64,000 bases of DNA, taken from positions 1-64,000 of the forward strand of contig NZ_JBEXCV010000002.1 in NCBI RefSeq assembly GCF_040605455.1. The letters are read 5' to 3'. Source of the DNA: Embleya sp040605455 (GTDB lineage Bacteria > Actinomycetota > Actinomycetes > Streptomycetales > Streptomycetaceae). Every line of letters starts with the position of its first letter. Position 1 is the first letter of the stretch. The notes under the pieces are model-generated. The model was not told the DNA's origin and did not search any database. It saw only the letters and a program-made list of their open reading frames with translations. Made by a program: the position numbers and the translations under genes. Shown here piece by piece: positions 28,647 through 36,613 of this stretch.

Positions 28647-28750
28647 GTGTCCTCAAGCGCCGGACGGGCTGGGTGTCCTCAAGCGCCGGACAGGCTGGGT
28701 GTCCTCAAGCGCCGGACAGGCTGGGTGTCCTCAAGCGCCCGACAGGCTGT
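28647..28750. repeat. four tandem 26-base REP-type units
   Basis: The core TCCTCAAGCGCC recurs at 28650, 28676, 28702 and 28728, exactly 26 bases apart, with GGACAGGCTGGGTG between. The core is the reverse complement of the unit in the 44.66-44.85 kb array. Similar TCCTCAAGCGCCGGACGG elements are common between Streptomyces genes. It lies between the FMN reductase and HdeD-like genes. Confidence 0.85.
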
Positions 28751-28790
28751 TCATCGCCCGCCCGGCGTTTGCGTTGGGGCCGATTGCGCT

Positions 28791-29537
28791 CTACGGCTCG
28801 TCGTCGCCGCGCTTGGTCATTGCGTCCGGACCCTTGAAGGTGCCTTCCCTGGTGGTTCCTTGTTGGGCCTTCCACTCGGCCGTGGTGGTCGTGTCGTGGG
28901 AGAGCTCGTCCCGCGCGGGGGCTTCTTCCGGGACCTCCGCCTCGCGGACCATGCCGACGATCCGACGGCCCGTCAGGCCCAGGCTGACCAGGCTGAGTCC
29001 GTCGAAGAGCAGGGCCAGCGAGATGAACGTGCCGATCGCGTAGCGGCTGCTGCTCGGCCATTCGGCCAGCACCAACAGGCCCAGGACCAGGTCGATCACG
29101 CCGACCACGATCGTCCAGATCATCTTGGCGGACATGCTCGCGACGCCGCCCACGATGCGGAACATGCCCGCGCCGAGCAGCAGCAGGGCCACGAACAGGG
29201 TGAGTGCCGCGGCCGCCACCTCGGGCCGGCGCAGCAGCACCACACCCGCCGCGATGTTGAGCGCGGAGACCGCGACCACGAGCCAGAACGCATTCTCCTT
29301 GCGCGCCTGGATGGCCTGTACGAGGCCGACCACACCGCCGATCAGCAGCAGCCAGCCGAACAGCACCATCGTGGTCAGCGTGGCGACGCCCGCGTAGACC
29401 AAGCCGACGATCCCGCCGAGCATCAGCACCGCGCCGAGCACGACCAGCAAACCGAAGCCGAAACCCTTGCCGCTGCGCCGATGCCGCCCCGCGCCGGATT
29501 CGGCGGTCGGTCCCGTGACGCCGTTCGTGCTGTCCAT
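28791..29537 (-). CDS. HdeD-like (DUF308) membrane protein
   Basis: This is a 248-residue protein with six membrane helices arranged as repeated pairs, typical of the HdeD/DUF308 family. LLVVLGAVLMLGGIVGLVYAG and LLLLGAGMFRIVGG are clear, and ALLFDGLSLVSLGLTGRRI closes the core. The C-terminal 45 residues are charged and soluble (VREAEVPEEAPARDELSHD). HdeD is linked to acid resistance in E. coli; the actinobacterial role is not known. ATG 29537 follows GAGGAG well. Upstream in-frame codons do not fit. Confidence 0.85.
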   Translation of the reverse strand: MDSTNGVTGPTAESGAGRHRRSGKGFGFGLLVVLGAVLMLGGIVGLVYAGVATLTTMVLFGWLLLIGGVVGLVQAIQARKENAFWLVVAVSALNIAAGVVLLRRPEVAAAALTLFVALLLLGAGMFRIVGGVASMSAKMIWTIVVGVIDLVLGLLVLAEWPSSSRYAIGTFISLALLFDGLSLVSLGLTGRRIVGMVREAEVPEEAPARDELSHDTTTTAEWKAQQGTTREGTFKGPDAMTKRGDDEP

Positions 29538-29696
29538 GGGTGCCGCTCCTCGGATCTGCCCGCGCCCGCAGAATCGCGTGCGTGGTACGCCTTCCCCCTG
29601 GAAAGCGACATATCCGTATGACCTGCTATCCGCACGACCGGCCGGGCGCACGACCGGCCGGGCGGCAGGACGGAGCGCACCGGCCACCCGCACCGA

Positions 29697-31538
29697 TCAG
29701 CGCCGCGCCCCCGGCGGCAACGACGGCGGCAGCGCGGACCGCACCGGGGACAGGGCCGGAGCCAGCGCCGGCCGCGTCGACGGCATCGGGGTCGGCACCG
29801 GCGTCGCCACCGGCACACCCCGCACCGCCGGGCCCGGACGATCCGTCAAGCCCAGGAAGTGCCGACGCAGCCGGTACTTCTCCACCCGCCCGTTCGGCGT
29901 CCGAGGCATCCGCGCGACGATCCGCACGTGCGCCGGTCGCATGTACGCGGGCAACGACTGGGCGCACCACGCGCGTAGTTCGTCGGGATCGAGCGGATGG
30001 CCCGGCTCGGGCTCGGCGTACAGGACCACCTCGTCCTCGTCCTCCCGGTCGGCGGGCACCCCGAACACCGCGCCGACCGCGATGTCGGGATGCTGGTTGA
30101 TCAGGTCCTCGATGTGGTAGGCCGACACGTTCTCGCCGCGGATCCGGATCCGGTCCACGACCCGGTCGACGAAGTGCAGCAGCCCGTCCTCCTCGTCGAA
30201 CACCGCCGCGTCGCCGGTGTGGAACCACAGGTTGCGGGTGGCCTCCGCGGTGCTCAGCGGGTCGTCCACATACTCCTGCACCAACAGCCCCGGCAGATGT
30301 GGTCGGATCGCCAGGTGCCCGACCACGCCGTGCGACACCGGCCGGTCGTGCTCGTCCAGGATCGCCACCCGGGCGAACGGCAGCGGCGCGCCCAGACAGC
30401 CCTTGCGCACGATCCGGGCCCCGTCGAGCACCGGCACGCCCAGTCGGGCACATGCCTTCGCGATCGCCGCCGGCGCCAGTCCGCGGCGCAGCGACGGCGG
30501 TGTGGCCTCGCTCGGGTCCAGGCCGACCAGGACGGCCGCGATCGGCAGGCCGGTCTCGACCTGCCCATAGCCGGCGACCACCGTGTCGATCCCGTACCGG
30601 CGCGCGAACGCGCGATGGATCGGCGGCAGCGGTTGCATGAGCACCGTGCTCAGCGGATTGTTGCGCTCGCCGCGCAGCTCGGGCGCGCCGGAGAGCCAGC
30701 CCACCATCGTCTCGGTGAGCACCGCGCTGGTGGCTCCCGCCGACACCACGCGCCGCCAGAAGTCGACCGGGTGGAAGCGGTCCCACAACGACACCCCGGC
30801 GCCCGCCCAGGCGGCCCGGGCCAAGCCCGCGAACGCGCCCTGGACCGAATGCAGCGGCAGGTCCACGTGCACCACGTCGTCGGGCGTGGTGAGCCGGCGC
30901 AGCAGCAGGGTGTACGAGGCCAGCCAGCGGTGCGGCAACACGGCGGCCTTGGGCCGACCGGTCACCCCGGCGGTGTGCACGATCATCCCGACGTCGCCCG
31001 GATCGATCGCCACGGCCGGCGGCACCGCGCGGGCAAGGAAGTTGGCGTAGGCGATCTCCGGGTAGCCGTGGGGCGGCCGTGGCCCGACCGCGTCGTGCAC
31101 GGTCAGCCGCGGCAGCCGGTTCAGGTGCGGGCGGACCGCCTCCAACGCGTGCACCAGCACGCGTTCGGTGACCACGAGCACCGGTTGGCAGGACTCCAGT
31201 TGCTCGACCAGCAGGTCGCCGATCGCGTCCGGGTCCACCGGGCAGTACACCGCGCCGGCCTTCCAGATGCCGAACATCCACAGCGCCGCGGCGTACGCGC
31301 TGCGGCAGTGCACCGCGACCCGGTCGCCGCGCCGGATGCCCGCCCGGGCCAGGTTGCCGGCGATCGTGTCGGTGGCCCGCTTGGCCTCGGCGTAGCTCAG
31401 GTCCAGACCGTGCTCGCCGTAGTGGATGAAGACCCGCATCGGGGTTCGCACCGACCACTTGTCCAGTGCTTCGGTGACCGACTCCCCGTCCGCGGCGAGT
31501 TCGGCGGCGAGACCCGCCTCGAGTTCTTCGGCGGTCAT
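29697..31538 (-). CDS. AMP-forming acyl-CoA synthetase/ligase
   Basis: This is a 613-residue ANL-superfamily enzyme. The P-loop is VHTAGVTGRPKAAV (a drifted TSGTTGxPKG), followed by YGQVETGLP, WFHTGDAAVF and FVDRVVDRIRIRGENVS. NGRVEKYRLR carries the C-terminal catalytic Lys. The last 50 residues are Pro/Arg-rich and unusual. It activates a carboxylic acid as acyl-AMP and loads CoA, most like the CaiC/fatty-acid-CoA ligase group. It diverges from two acyl-CoA dehydrogenase genes, so all three probably serve one acyl-CoA degradation route. The start at 31538 was chosen by family length. Confidence 0.9.
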   Translation of the reverse strand: MTAEELEAGLAAELAADGESVTEALDKWSVRTPMRVFIHYGEHGLDLSYAEAKRATDTIAGNLARAGIRRGDRVAVHCRSAYAAALWMFGIWKAGAVYCPVDPDAIGDLLVEQLESCQPVLVVTERVLVHALEAVRPHLNRLPRLTVHDAVGPRPPHGYPEIAYANFLARAVPPAVAIDPGDVGMIVHTAGVTGRPKAAVLPHRWLASYTLLLRRLTTPDDVVHVDLPLHSVQGAFAGLARAAWAGAGVSLWDRFHPVDFWRRVVSAGATSAVLTETMVGWLSGAPELRGERNNPLSTVLMQPLPPIHRAFARRYGIDTVVAGYGQVETGLPIAAVLVGLDPSEATPPSLRRGLAPAAIAKACARLGVPVLDGARIVRKGCLGAPLPFARVAILDEHDRPVSHGVVGHLAIRPHLPGLLVQEYVDDPLSTAEATRNLWFHTGDAAVFDEEDGLLHFVDRVVDRIRIRGENVSAYHIEDLINQHPDIAVGAVFGVPADREDEDEVVLYAEPEPGHPLDPDELRAWCAQSLPAYMRPAHVRIVARMPRTPNGRVEKYRLRRHFLGLTDRPGPAVRGVPVATPVPTPMPSTRPALAPALSPVRSALPPSLPPGARR

Positions 31539-31771
31539 GGCTGTACAGCACCCCCTGCGACGCGCGGAAACCCGGAAGGTCCCGGCTTGGAGTCCGTGCG
31601 TGTACTCGCTCACACGGGGAGATGAACATATCGCCTGGGGACACCGATTGGGGGCCCGGGCACAGGCTTCCTACCGGTGAGTTCAGCACTTAGCATCCAG
31701 GTGGCCCGGTTGTCGACAGTTGGTCCAGGTCGATGAACAGGGCGTCACGACGGAGGACGGAGGCACCTCTT

Positions 31772-33061
31772 GTGCGAGAGCGGGGCGACGTGAGCGATAC
31801 CGACAGCGAGCCCACCGGCCGGCCCACCCGTGAGCCGGTCCTCGACCCTGCCGACGGGTCGGGTCCGGAGGTGATCGACGCGGCGGAGATCCGGCGTCGG
31901 GTGGCGGAACTGGTCGCTGCGCACGATCCGACCACGATGTCCTCGGTCGAGTTCCTGGGGCACCGATTCGACGCGGGCCTGGCCTGGGTGCACTTCCCCG
32001 TCGGGTGCGGCGGCCTGGGCGCCTCGCGGGCGTGGCAGCAGGTGGTCGAGAGCGCGTTGATCGCGGCGGGCGCGAAGGCGGCCGGTGGATACCGCAATCC
32101 GATCGGTCTGGGGATGGGCGCGCCCACCGTCGCCGCGCACGGCAGCGCACAGCTGCGGGCCGAGTTGTTGCGGCCGCTGTGGACCGGCGAGGAGATCTGG
32201 TGCCAGCTCTTCAGCGAGCCCGGCGCCGGGTCGGACCTGGCGGGTCTGGCCACCCGCGCGGTACGCGAGGGTGACGGCGACTGGATCGTCAACGGCCAGA
32301 AGGTGTGGACCTCGCTCGCGCACAAGGCACGCTGGGCGATGCTGCTCGCCCGTACCGATCCGGACCTGCCCAAGCACCAGGGGCTGACCTACTTCTTCCT
32401 GGACATGACCTCGCCCGGAGTCGAGGTGCGGCCGCTGCGTCAGGCCACCGGGCAGGCGGAGTTCAACGAGGTGTTCCTGACCGACGTGCGGATCCCGGAC
32501 ACGCATCGCGCGGGCGAGGTGGGCCAGGGCTGGGCGGTGTCGAACACGACGCTGATGAACGAGCGGGTCGCCATCGGCGGCGCGGCGGCCGCGCGTGAGG
32601 CGGACGCGATCGGCGCGGTCGCGCGGATGTGGCGCGACCGGCCGGAGCTGCGCACGCCCGGGCTGCACGACCGGCTGCTGCGGGCCTGGGTGGAGTGCGA
32701 GGTGGCCCGGTTGGGCAACGAGCGGATCCGCCAGCAGCTTGCGGCCGGTAGGCCGGGTCCGGAGGGTTCGGCGGCCAAGATCGCCTATGCCCGGCTGAAC
32801 CAGGACGTCACCCGGCTGTGGCTGGAGCTGGCCGGCGAGGAGGGGCTCGGCTACGACGACTGGGCGATGCGCCGCAGCGAGTTGGGGCAGGCCACGCTCG
32901 GGGCGCGGGTGCCGGGTTACTACTACCTGCGGGCCAAGGGCAATTCGATCGAGGGCGGCACGTCCGAGGTACTGCGCAACGTGATCGCGGACCGGGTGCT
33001 GGACCTGCCGCGCGAGCCGCGTACCGACACCAAGGTGCCGTGGAAGGAGATGCCCCGGTGA
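31772..33061 (+). CDS. acyl-CoA dehydrogenase
   Basis: This is a 429-residue flavoenzyme. LFSEPGAGSDLAGL and WIVNGQKVWTSLAHKARW are the central FAD/substrate motifs, and KGNSIEGGTSEVLRNVIADRVL the C-terminal one. The longer N-terminus resembles the large ACAD form found in sterol and branched-acyl degradation. GTG 31772 is the best start because GGAGG (31759-31763) precedes it by 8 bases; ATG 31733 and GTG 31790 are alternatives. It overlaps the next dehydrogenase by GTGA, which suggests a heteromeric FadE pair as known in actinobacterial sterol side-chain breakdown. Confidence 0.9.
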   Translation: MRERGDVSDTDSEPTGRPTREPVLDPADGSGPEVIDAAEIRRRVAELVAAHDPTTMSSVEFLGHRFDAGLAWVHFPVGCGGLGASRAWQQVVESALIAAGAKAAGGYRNPIGLGMGAPTVAAHGSAQLRAELLRPLWTGEEIWCQLFSEPGAGSDLAGLATRAVREGDGDWIVNGQKVWTSLAHKARWAMLLARTDPDLPKHQGLTYFFLDMTSPGVEVRPLRQATGQAEFNEVFLTDVRIPDTHRAGEVGQGWAVSNTTLMNERVAIGGAAAAREADAIGAVARMWRDRPELRTPGLHDRLLRAWVECEVARLGNERIRQQLAAGRPGPEGSAAKIAYARLNQDVTRLWLELAGEEGLGYDDWAMRRSELGQATLGARVPGYYYLRAKGNSIEGGTSEVLRNVIADRVLDLPREPRTDTKVPWKEMPR

Positions 33062-34203
33062 GCGAGCCCGGTATTCCCTCGCTGCTGTACGGCGAGGTCG
33101 AGGAGGACCTGCGTGCGACGCTGCGCGAGCTGTTGCGGGATCGGTGCGCGTGGCACGAGGTGTTGGCCCGCATCGACGCCGAGGAGGCGTACGACGAGGG
33201 CTTGTGGAAGGCGGTCGCGGCCGAGCTGGGCCTGGCCGGACTGTTGATCCCGGAGGAGTTCGGCGGGGCCGGGGCCGGGCCGCGGGAAGTCGCGGTGGCG
33301 CTGGAGGAGTTGGGCCGCGCGGTGGCGCCGGTGCCGTTCCTGGCCAGTGCGGTGCTGGCCACGTCGGCGCTGCTGGCCTGCCCGGCCGGCGAGGCGCGCG
33401 ACGGGGCGCTGCGCGCGCTCGCGGATGGCACTCGGACGGCGACCCTCGCGGTGACCGCGAATACGTGGCCGGGGGCCGGCTTCCCGCTGTCGGTGACGGG
33501 TGCTCAGGACGCGGACGGCTTGTCGCTGACCGGCGCGGTGACCGGGGTGTTGGCCGCGGATCGGGCCGAGTTGCTGGTGATTCCGGTGGTCGTGGCAGGC
33601 GAGTCGCAGCTCGCCCTGGTGGCGGGCGACGCGGCGAATCTGTCCCGGCGCGCGGTGACTTCGCTGGACGCGACCCGCCCGGTGGGCGAGTTGACACTGG
33701 ATCAGGTCCGCGGCCGGGTGCTGGCCGGGCCGGAGCACGCCGAGGCGGCGTTCGGGCACGCGCTGCGCCAGGGTGCGGCGCTGTTGGCCTCGGAGCAACT
33801 GGGCGTGGCGGAGCAGGCGTTGGCCGAGGCGGTGGCGTACCTGAAGGTCCGGCACCAATTCGGCCGGCCGATCGGGTCCTTCCAGGCGCTGCGGCATCGG
33901 GCGGCCGACCTGTGGTCGGACATCGCCGCGGCCCGGGCGGCGGCGCGCTACGCGGCGGCGTGCCTGGCCGAGGACGCGGTGGACGCGCCGGTGGCGACCG
34001 CGTTGGCGAAGGCGTACTGCGGCGATGTGGCGGTGCGCGCGGCGGAGGAGTGTGTGCAGATGCACGGCGGGATCGGCTTCACGTGGGAGCACCCGGCGCA
34101 CCTGTACCTCAAGCGGGCGATGGCGTCGGCGCTGCTGCTGGGCACCGCGGATCGGCATCGGGCCACGCTGGGCACGCTGGTGGACCTGCCGCCGGCGATC
34201 TGA
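33058..34203 (+). CDS. acyl-CoA dehydrogenase, second subunit-like
   Basis: This is a 381-residue protein of the acyl-CoA dehydrogenase family. GLLIPEEFGGAGAGPREVAVALEELG is the usual N-terminal block. YLKVRHQFGRPIGSFQALRHRAAD and VQMHGGIGFTWEHPAHLYLKRA are the C-terminal blocks. The middle beta-domain is poor in the usual E-P-x-A-G-S-D motif (ADRAELLVIPVVVAG occupies the region). It may be the partner chain in an alpha2beta2 enzyme. It starts with GTG overlapping the upstream stop. Confidence 0.9.
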   Translation: MSEPGIPSLLYGEVEEDLRATLRELLRDRCAWHEVLARIDAEEAYDEGLWKAVAAELGLAGLLIPEEFGGAGAGPREVAVALEELGRAVAPVPFLASAVLATSALLACPAGEARDGALRALADGTRTATLAVTANTWPGAGFPLSVTGAQDADGLSLTGAVTGVLAADRAELLVIPVVVAGESQLALVAGDAANLSRRAVTSLDATRPVGELTLDQVRGRVLAGPEHAEAAFGHALRQGAALLASEQLGVAEQALAEAVAYLKVRHQFGRPIGSFQALRHRAADLWSDIAAARAAARYAAACLAEDAVDAPVATALAKAYCGDVAVRAAEECVQMHGGIGFTWEHPAHLYLKRAMASALLLGTADRHRATLGTLVDLPPAI

Positions 34204-34218
34204 ACGGCCCCGACACGG

Positions 34219-34252
34219 GTGTGGCCGGCCTCCGCGCGGAGGCCGGCCACAC
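34219..34252. terminator. strong hairpin after the dehydrogenase operon
   Basis: GTGTGGCCGGCCTCC (34219-34233) and GGAGGCCGGCCACAC (34238-34252) pair perfectly with only GCGC between. It lies 15 bases after the dehydrogenase stop and also faces the convergent small-protein gene. Confidence 0.8.
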
Positions 34253-34285
34253 TCACGTCACCCATGCGCGCAACCGGAAACGGCT

Positions 34286-34432
34286 CTAGCTGCGCAACAT
34301 CAAAATGATCATCACGACCGCGACCGCCATGAGCGCGGCCCACACCGCCGTGACGAGACGAAGGCGCTTTCCGTCCCGGACTGCGGGGGTGTCGGTCGGA
34401 CCGGGGTCCGCCGGTTGCGGGTTGTCGCTCAT
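34286..34432 (-). CDS. small single-pass membrane protein
   Basis: This is a 48-residue ORF. It begins MSDNPQPADPGPTDTP, continues through a basic stretch (DGKRLRLV), and ends in one membrane helix (AVWAALMAVAVVMIILML). GAGGAC stands just before ATG 34432. Its composition and codon use are those of the genome. The function is not known; its place next to the Liv-type transporter is probably incidental. Confidence 0.7.
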   Translation of the reverse strand: MSDNPQPADPGPTDTPAVRDGKRLRLVTAVWAALMAVAVVMIILMLRS

Positions 34433-34530
34433 GTCCTCGCTGCCCTCCACCGGTGCTGCGCGCGGCGTCCGTCCCGTTCAGGATGACACCGCGCGCGGCC
34501 CGTTGAGGAGTCCTCGCCCCGGAATGTCTC

Positions 34531-35049
34531 TCAGTGCCCCGCCGGGGTGGTGGGCAGCACCGCCGTGGCATCCGTGCCCGGCCCCGCGACCGTGGCCTGC
34601 GGTGTCTGCTGGGCGGCGATCAACCGGGCCAGCCAGAACCGCATGAACGTGGACAGCGAGTAGCGGATGAAGAGAGCGAACCCGAGCAAGGAGACCGGGA
34701 TCGCCGATAGACCCAACGTGATCGCGTCGTTCTGGGTCAGGATCAGCGTCGTGCCGTGTGACATGAAGTAGGCGCCGATGCCCATGACGATCCCGACCAG
34801 CATCAGCCCCACGCCCAGCCACATCAGCTGAGTGTCGAGCATGCTCTTGGGCGCGCGCAGTTTCAGGGCGCCGACGTCGGCGGTGAACTGTCGGGTCCGA
34901 TCCTGAGTGGCCGCCGGGATCGCCGCATGGCGCGGGGCGAACGGCGGCGGTGGTCCGGCCGTCGGCACCCCCTGCGGAACCGTCGGCGGCACGCCGGCCG
35001 GGCCCGCGGGTGCGGGGTGCCCGTCGGCGTTCACCCTTGGTGTTGTCAT
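34531..35049 (-). CDS. membrane protein of the Liv-type transporter cluster
   Basis: This is a 172-residue protein with a Pro/Ala-rich cytoplasmic N-terminus of about 65 residues and two membrane helices (about 75-97 and 108-130; LMWLGVGLMLVGIVMGIGAYF and AITLGLSAIPVSLLGFALFI). The start ATG 35049 follows GAGGTG. It is downstream of livF by 62 bases and in the same direction, so it may be co-transcribed. I do not recognise a family function. Confidence 0.7.
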   Translation of the reverse strand: MTTPRVNADGHPAPAGPAGVPPTVPQGVPTAGPPPPFAPRHAAIPAATQDRTRQFTADVGALKLRAPKSMLDTQLMWLGVGLMLVGIVMGIGAYFMSHGTTLILTQNDAITLGLSAIPVSLLGFALFIRYSLSTFMRFWLARLIAAQQTPQATVAGPGTDATAVLPTTPAGH

Positions 35050-35111
35050 ATAAGTGTCACCTCGTGGGTCGCCGTGAGGTTGGTACGTACCCGCCGGACG
35101 GCCATGTGCGA

Positions 35112-35855
35112 TCAGCCGCCCAGGTACGCGCTGTGCAGGTCGCCGGCGATCTCGTCCGGGGTGCCGACCTGAAGGATCCGGCCACCGCTCATGACCGCGG
35201 CGAAGTCGGCGACGGCCAGGGCCGTGCGCGCGAACTGCTCGACCAGGAGCACGGTGACACCGGTCTCGGCAATCTTGCCGACCACGTCGTACAACTGGTC
35301 GACGACGAGGGGCGCGAGGCCCATCGACAGCTCGTCGAGCAGGATGATGGCCGGGTTGGTGGCGATCGCCCGGGCGACGGCCAGCATCTGCTGTTCGCCG
35401 CCCGACATCGTGCCCGCGGCCTGGGTCCGGCGTTCCTTGAGGCGGGGGAAGATCGGGAAGACCTTCTCCTCGATCTCCTTGCGGGAGACGCCTCGATAGG
35501 TGGCCATCCACAGGTTTTCGGACACGGTGAGATTGGGGAAGACCCCTCGGCCTTCCGGGATGCTGCACAAGCCGATCCGGGCCAGGTCCACGGGCGCGGC
35601 CCCGGTGACGCACCGCCCGGCGAGGAAGATGTCCCCGCCGGTGGGCTCGTGCAGCCCGGTGATCACCTTGAGCATCGTGGTCTTGCCGGCGCCGTTGGGA
35701 CCCAGGACCGCCATGACCTTGCCGGTGGGCACCGCGAGGTCCACCTTGTGCAGCACCTCGACCTGCTCGTACGCGGCACTGATGCCGCGCAGTTCGAGCA
35801 GCGGCGGGGCGCCGGCCGGCCCGGCCGGTCGCGCGTCGGCCACATTCAGCGTCAT
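35112..35855 (-). CDS. livF: branched-chain amino acid ABC transporter ATPase, LivF-type
   Basis: This is a 247-residue ATPase. Walker A is LGPNGAGKTT, the signature TMSGGEQQMLAVARA, Walker B IILLDELSMGLAP and the switch His-equivalent is replaced by Gln in LLVEQ, as usual in LivF. IPEGRGVFPNLTVSENL is a LivF hallmark. It overlaps livG by ATGA. With LivG it powers uptake through the fused permease encoded next. Substrates of the family are branched-chain amino acids, amides, urea or related short molecules. Confidence 0.9.
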   Translation of the reverse strand: MTLNVADARPAGPAGAPPLLELRGISAAYEQVEVLHKVDLAVPTGKVMAVLGPNGAGKTTMLKVITGLHEPTGGDIFLAGRCVTGAAPVDLARIGLCSIPEGRGVFPNLTVSENLWMATYRGVSRKEIEEKVFPIFPRLKERRTQAAGTMSGGEQQMLAVARAIATNPAIILLDELSMGLAPLVVDQLYDVVGKIAETGVTVLLVEQFARTALAVADFAAVMSGGRILQVGTPDEIAGDLHSAYLGG

Positions 35856-36613
35856 ACGGTCTCCTGCAGGACTTCGTCGGCCTCCGCGGCGTCGGCGGTA
35901 CCGAGGTATGCCGCCTGTACGGCGGCGTTGGTGCGGATCTCGTCGCACGTACCGTTGGCGATTTTTTTGCCGAAGTCAAGCACGTGCAGTTCGTCGCAGG
36001 TGTTCATCACCAGATCCATGTCGTGCTCGACCAACAGCACCGCGACCCCGTCGGCGGCGATCTCGCGCAACAACTGGCCGAAGCCGCGCGTCTCCTCGTC
36101 GTCCTGGCCGGAGGCGGGCTCGTCCAGGAGCAGGATCTTGGGTCGGGATGCCAGCGAGCGCGCCAGTTCGACCACGCGGCCCTGCCCGGTGGGCAGTTGG
36201 TCGGCGCGCACGTGCGCGATCTCGGTCAGGTTCAGCCGGTGCAACAGGCGCGCGGAGGTGTCCTGCGGGGTCTCCTTGGTGCCGCGGTGCAGCCGCCGGT
36301 ACTGCGCGGCGGCGATCTGGATGTTCTCCCGGACCGTCAACGAGCCGAACAGCTCCAGGCGTTGGAAGGTACGGGCCATGCCCAGGCGGGCCCGGCGGTA
36401 GGGCGCGAGTTTGCTGACGTCGCGCCCGTCCATCCTGACCCGACCCGAGGACGGCGGCTGGAGGCCGGTGATCACGTTGAAGATCGTGGTCTTGCCCGCG
36501 CCGTTGGGTCCGATCAGGCCGGTGACCTTGCCCTCGTGGGCCCAGATGTTGACGTTGTTCAGGGCGGTGTGGCCGCCGAAGCGGACCGTGACGCCCTCGA
36601 CCTCAAGCCCCAT
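35852..36613 (-). CDS. livG: branched-chain amino acid ABC transporter ATPase, LivG-type
   Basis: This is a 253-residue ATPase with Walker A IGPNGAGKTT, the LivG feature MARTFQRLELFGSLTVREN, a drifted signature (LPTGQGRVVELARSL in place of LSYGxQR), Walker B ILLLDEPASGQDDEE and a terminal LLVEHDMDLVM. It overlaps livF by 4 bases downstream and the permease gene by 11 bases upstream, so the three are one operon. Confidence 0.9.
   Translation of the reverse strand: MGLEVEGVTVRFGGHTALNNVNIWAHEGKVTGLIGPNGAGKTTIFNVITGLQPPSSGRVRMDGRDVSKLAPYRRARLGMARTFQRLELFGSLTVRENIQIAAAQYRRLHRGTKETPQDTSARLLHRLNLTEIAHVRADQLPTGQGRVVELARSLASRPKILLLDEPASGQDDEETRGFGQLLREIAADGVAVLLVEHDMDLVMNTCDELHVLDFGKKIANGTCDEIRTNAAVQAAYLGTADAAEADEVLQETV

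Noticed and set aside
28647..28750. Possible CRISPR array
   Set aside because: Units are 26 bases end to end without spacers and share the REP core.
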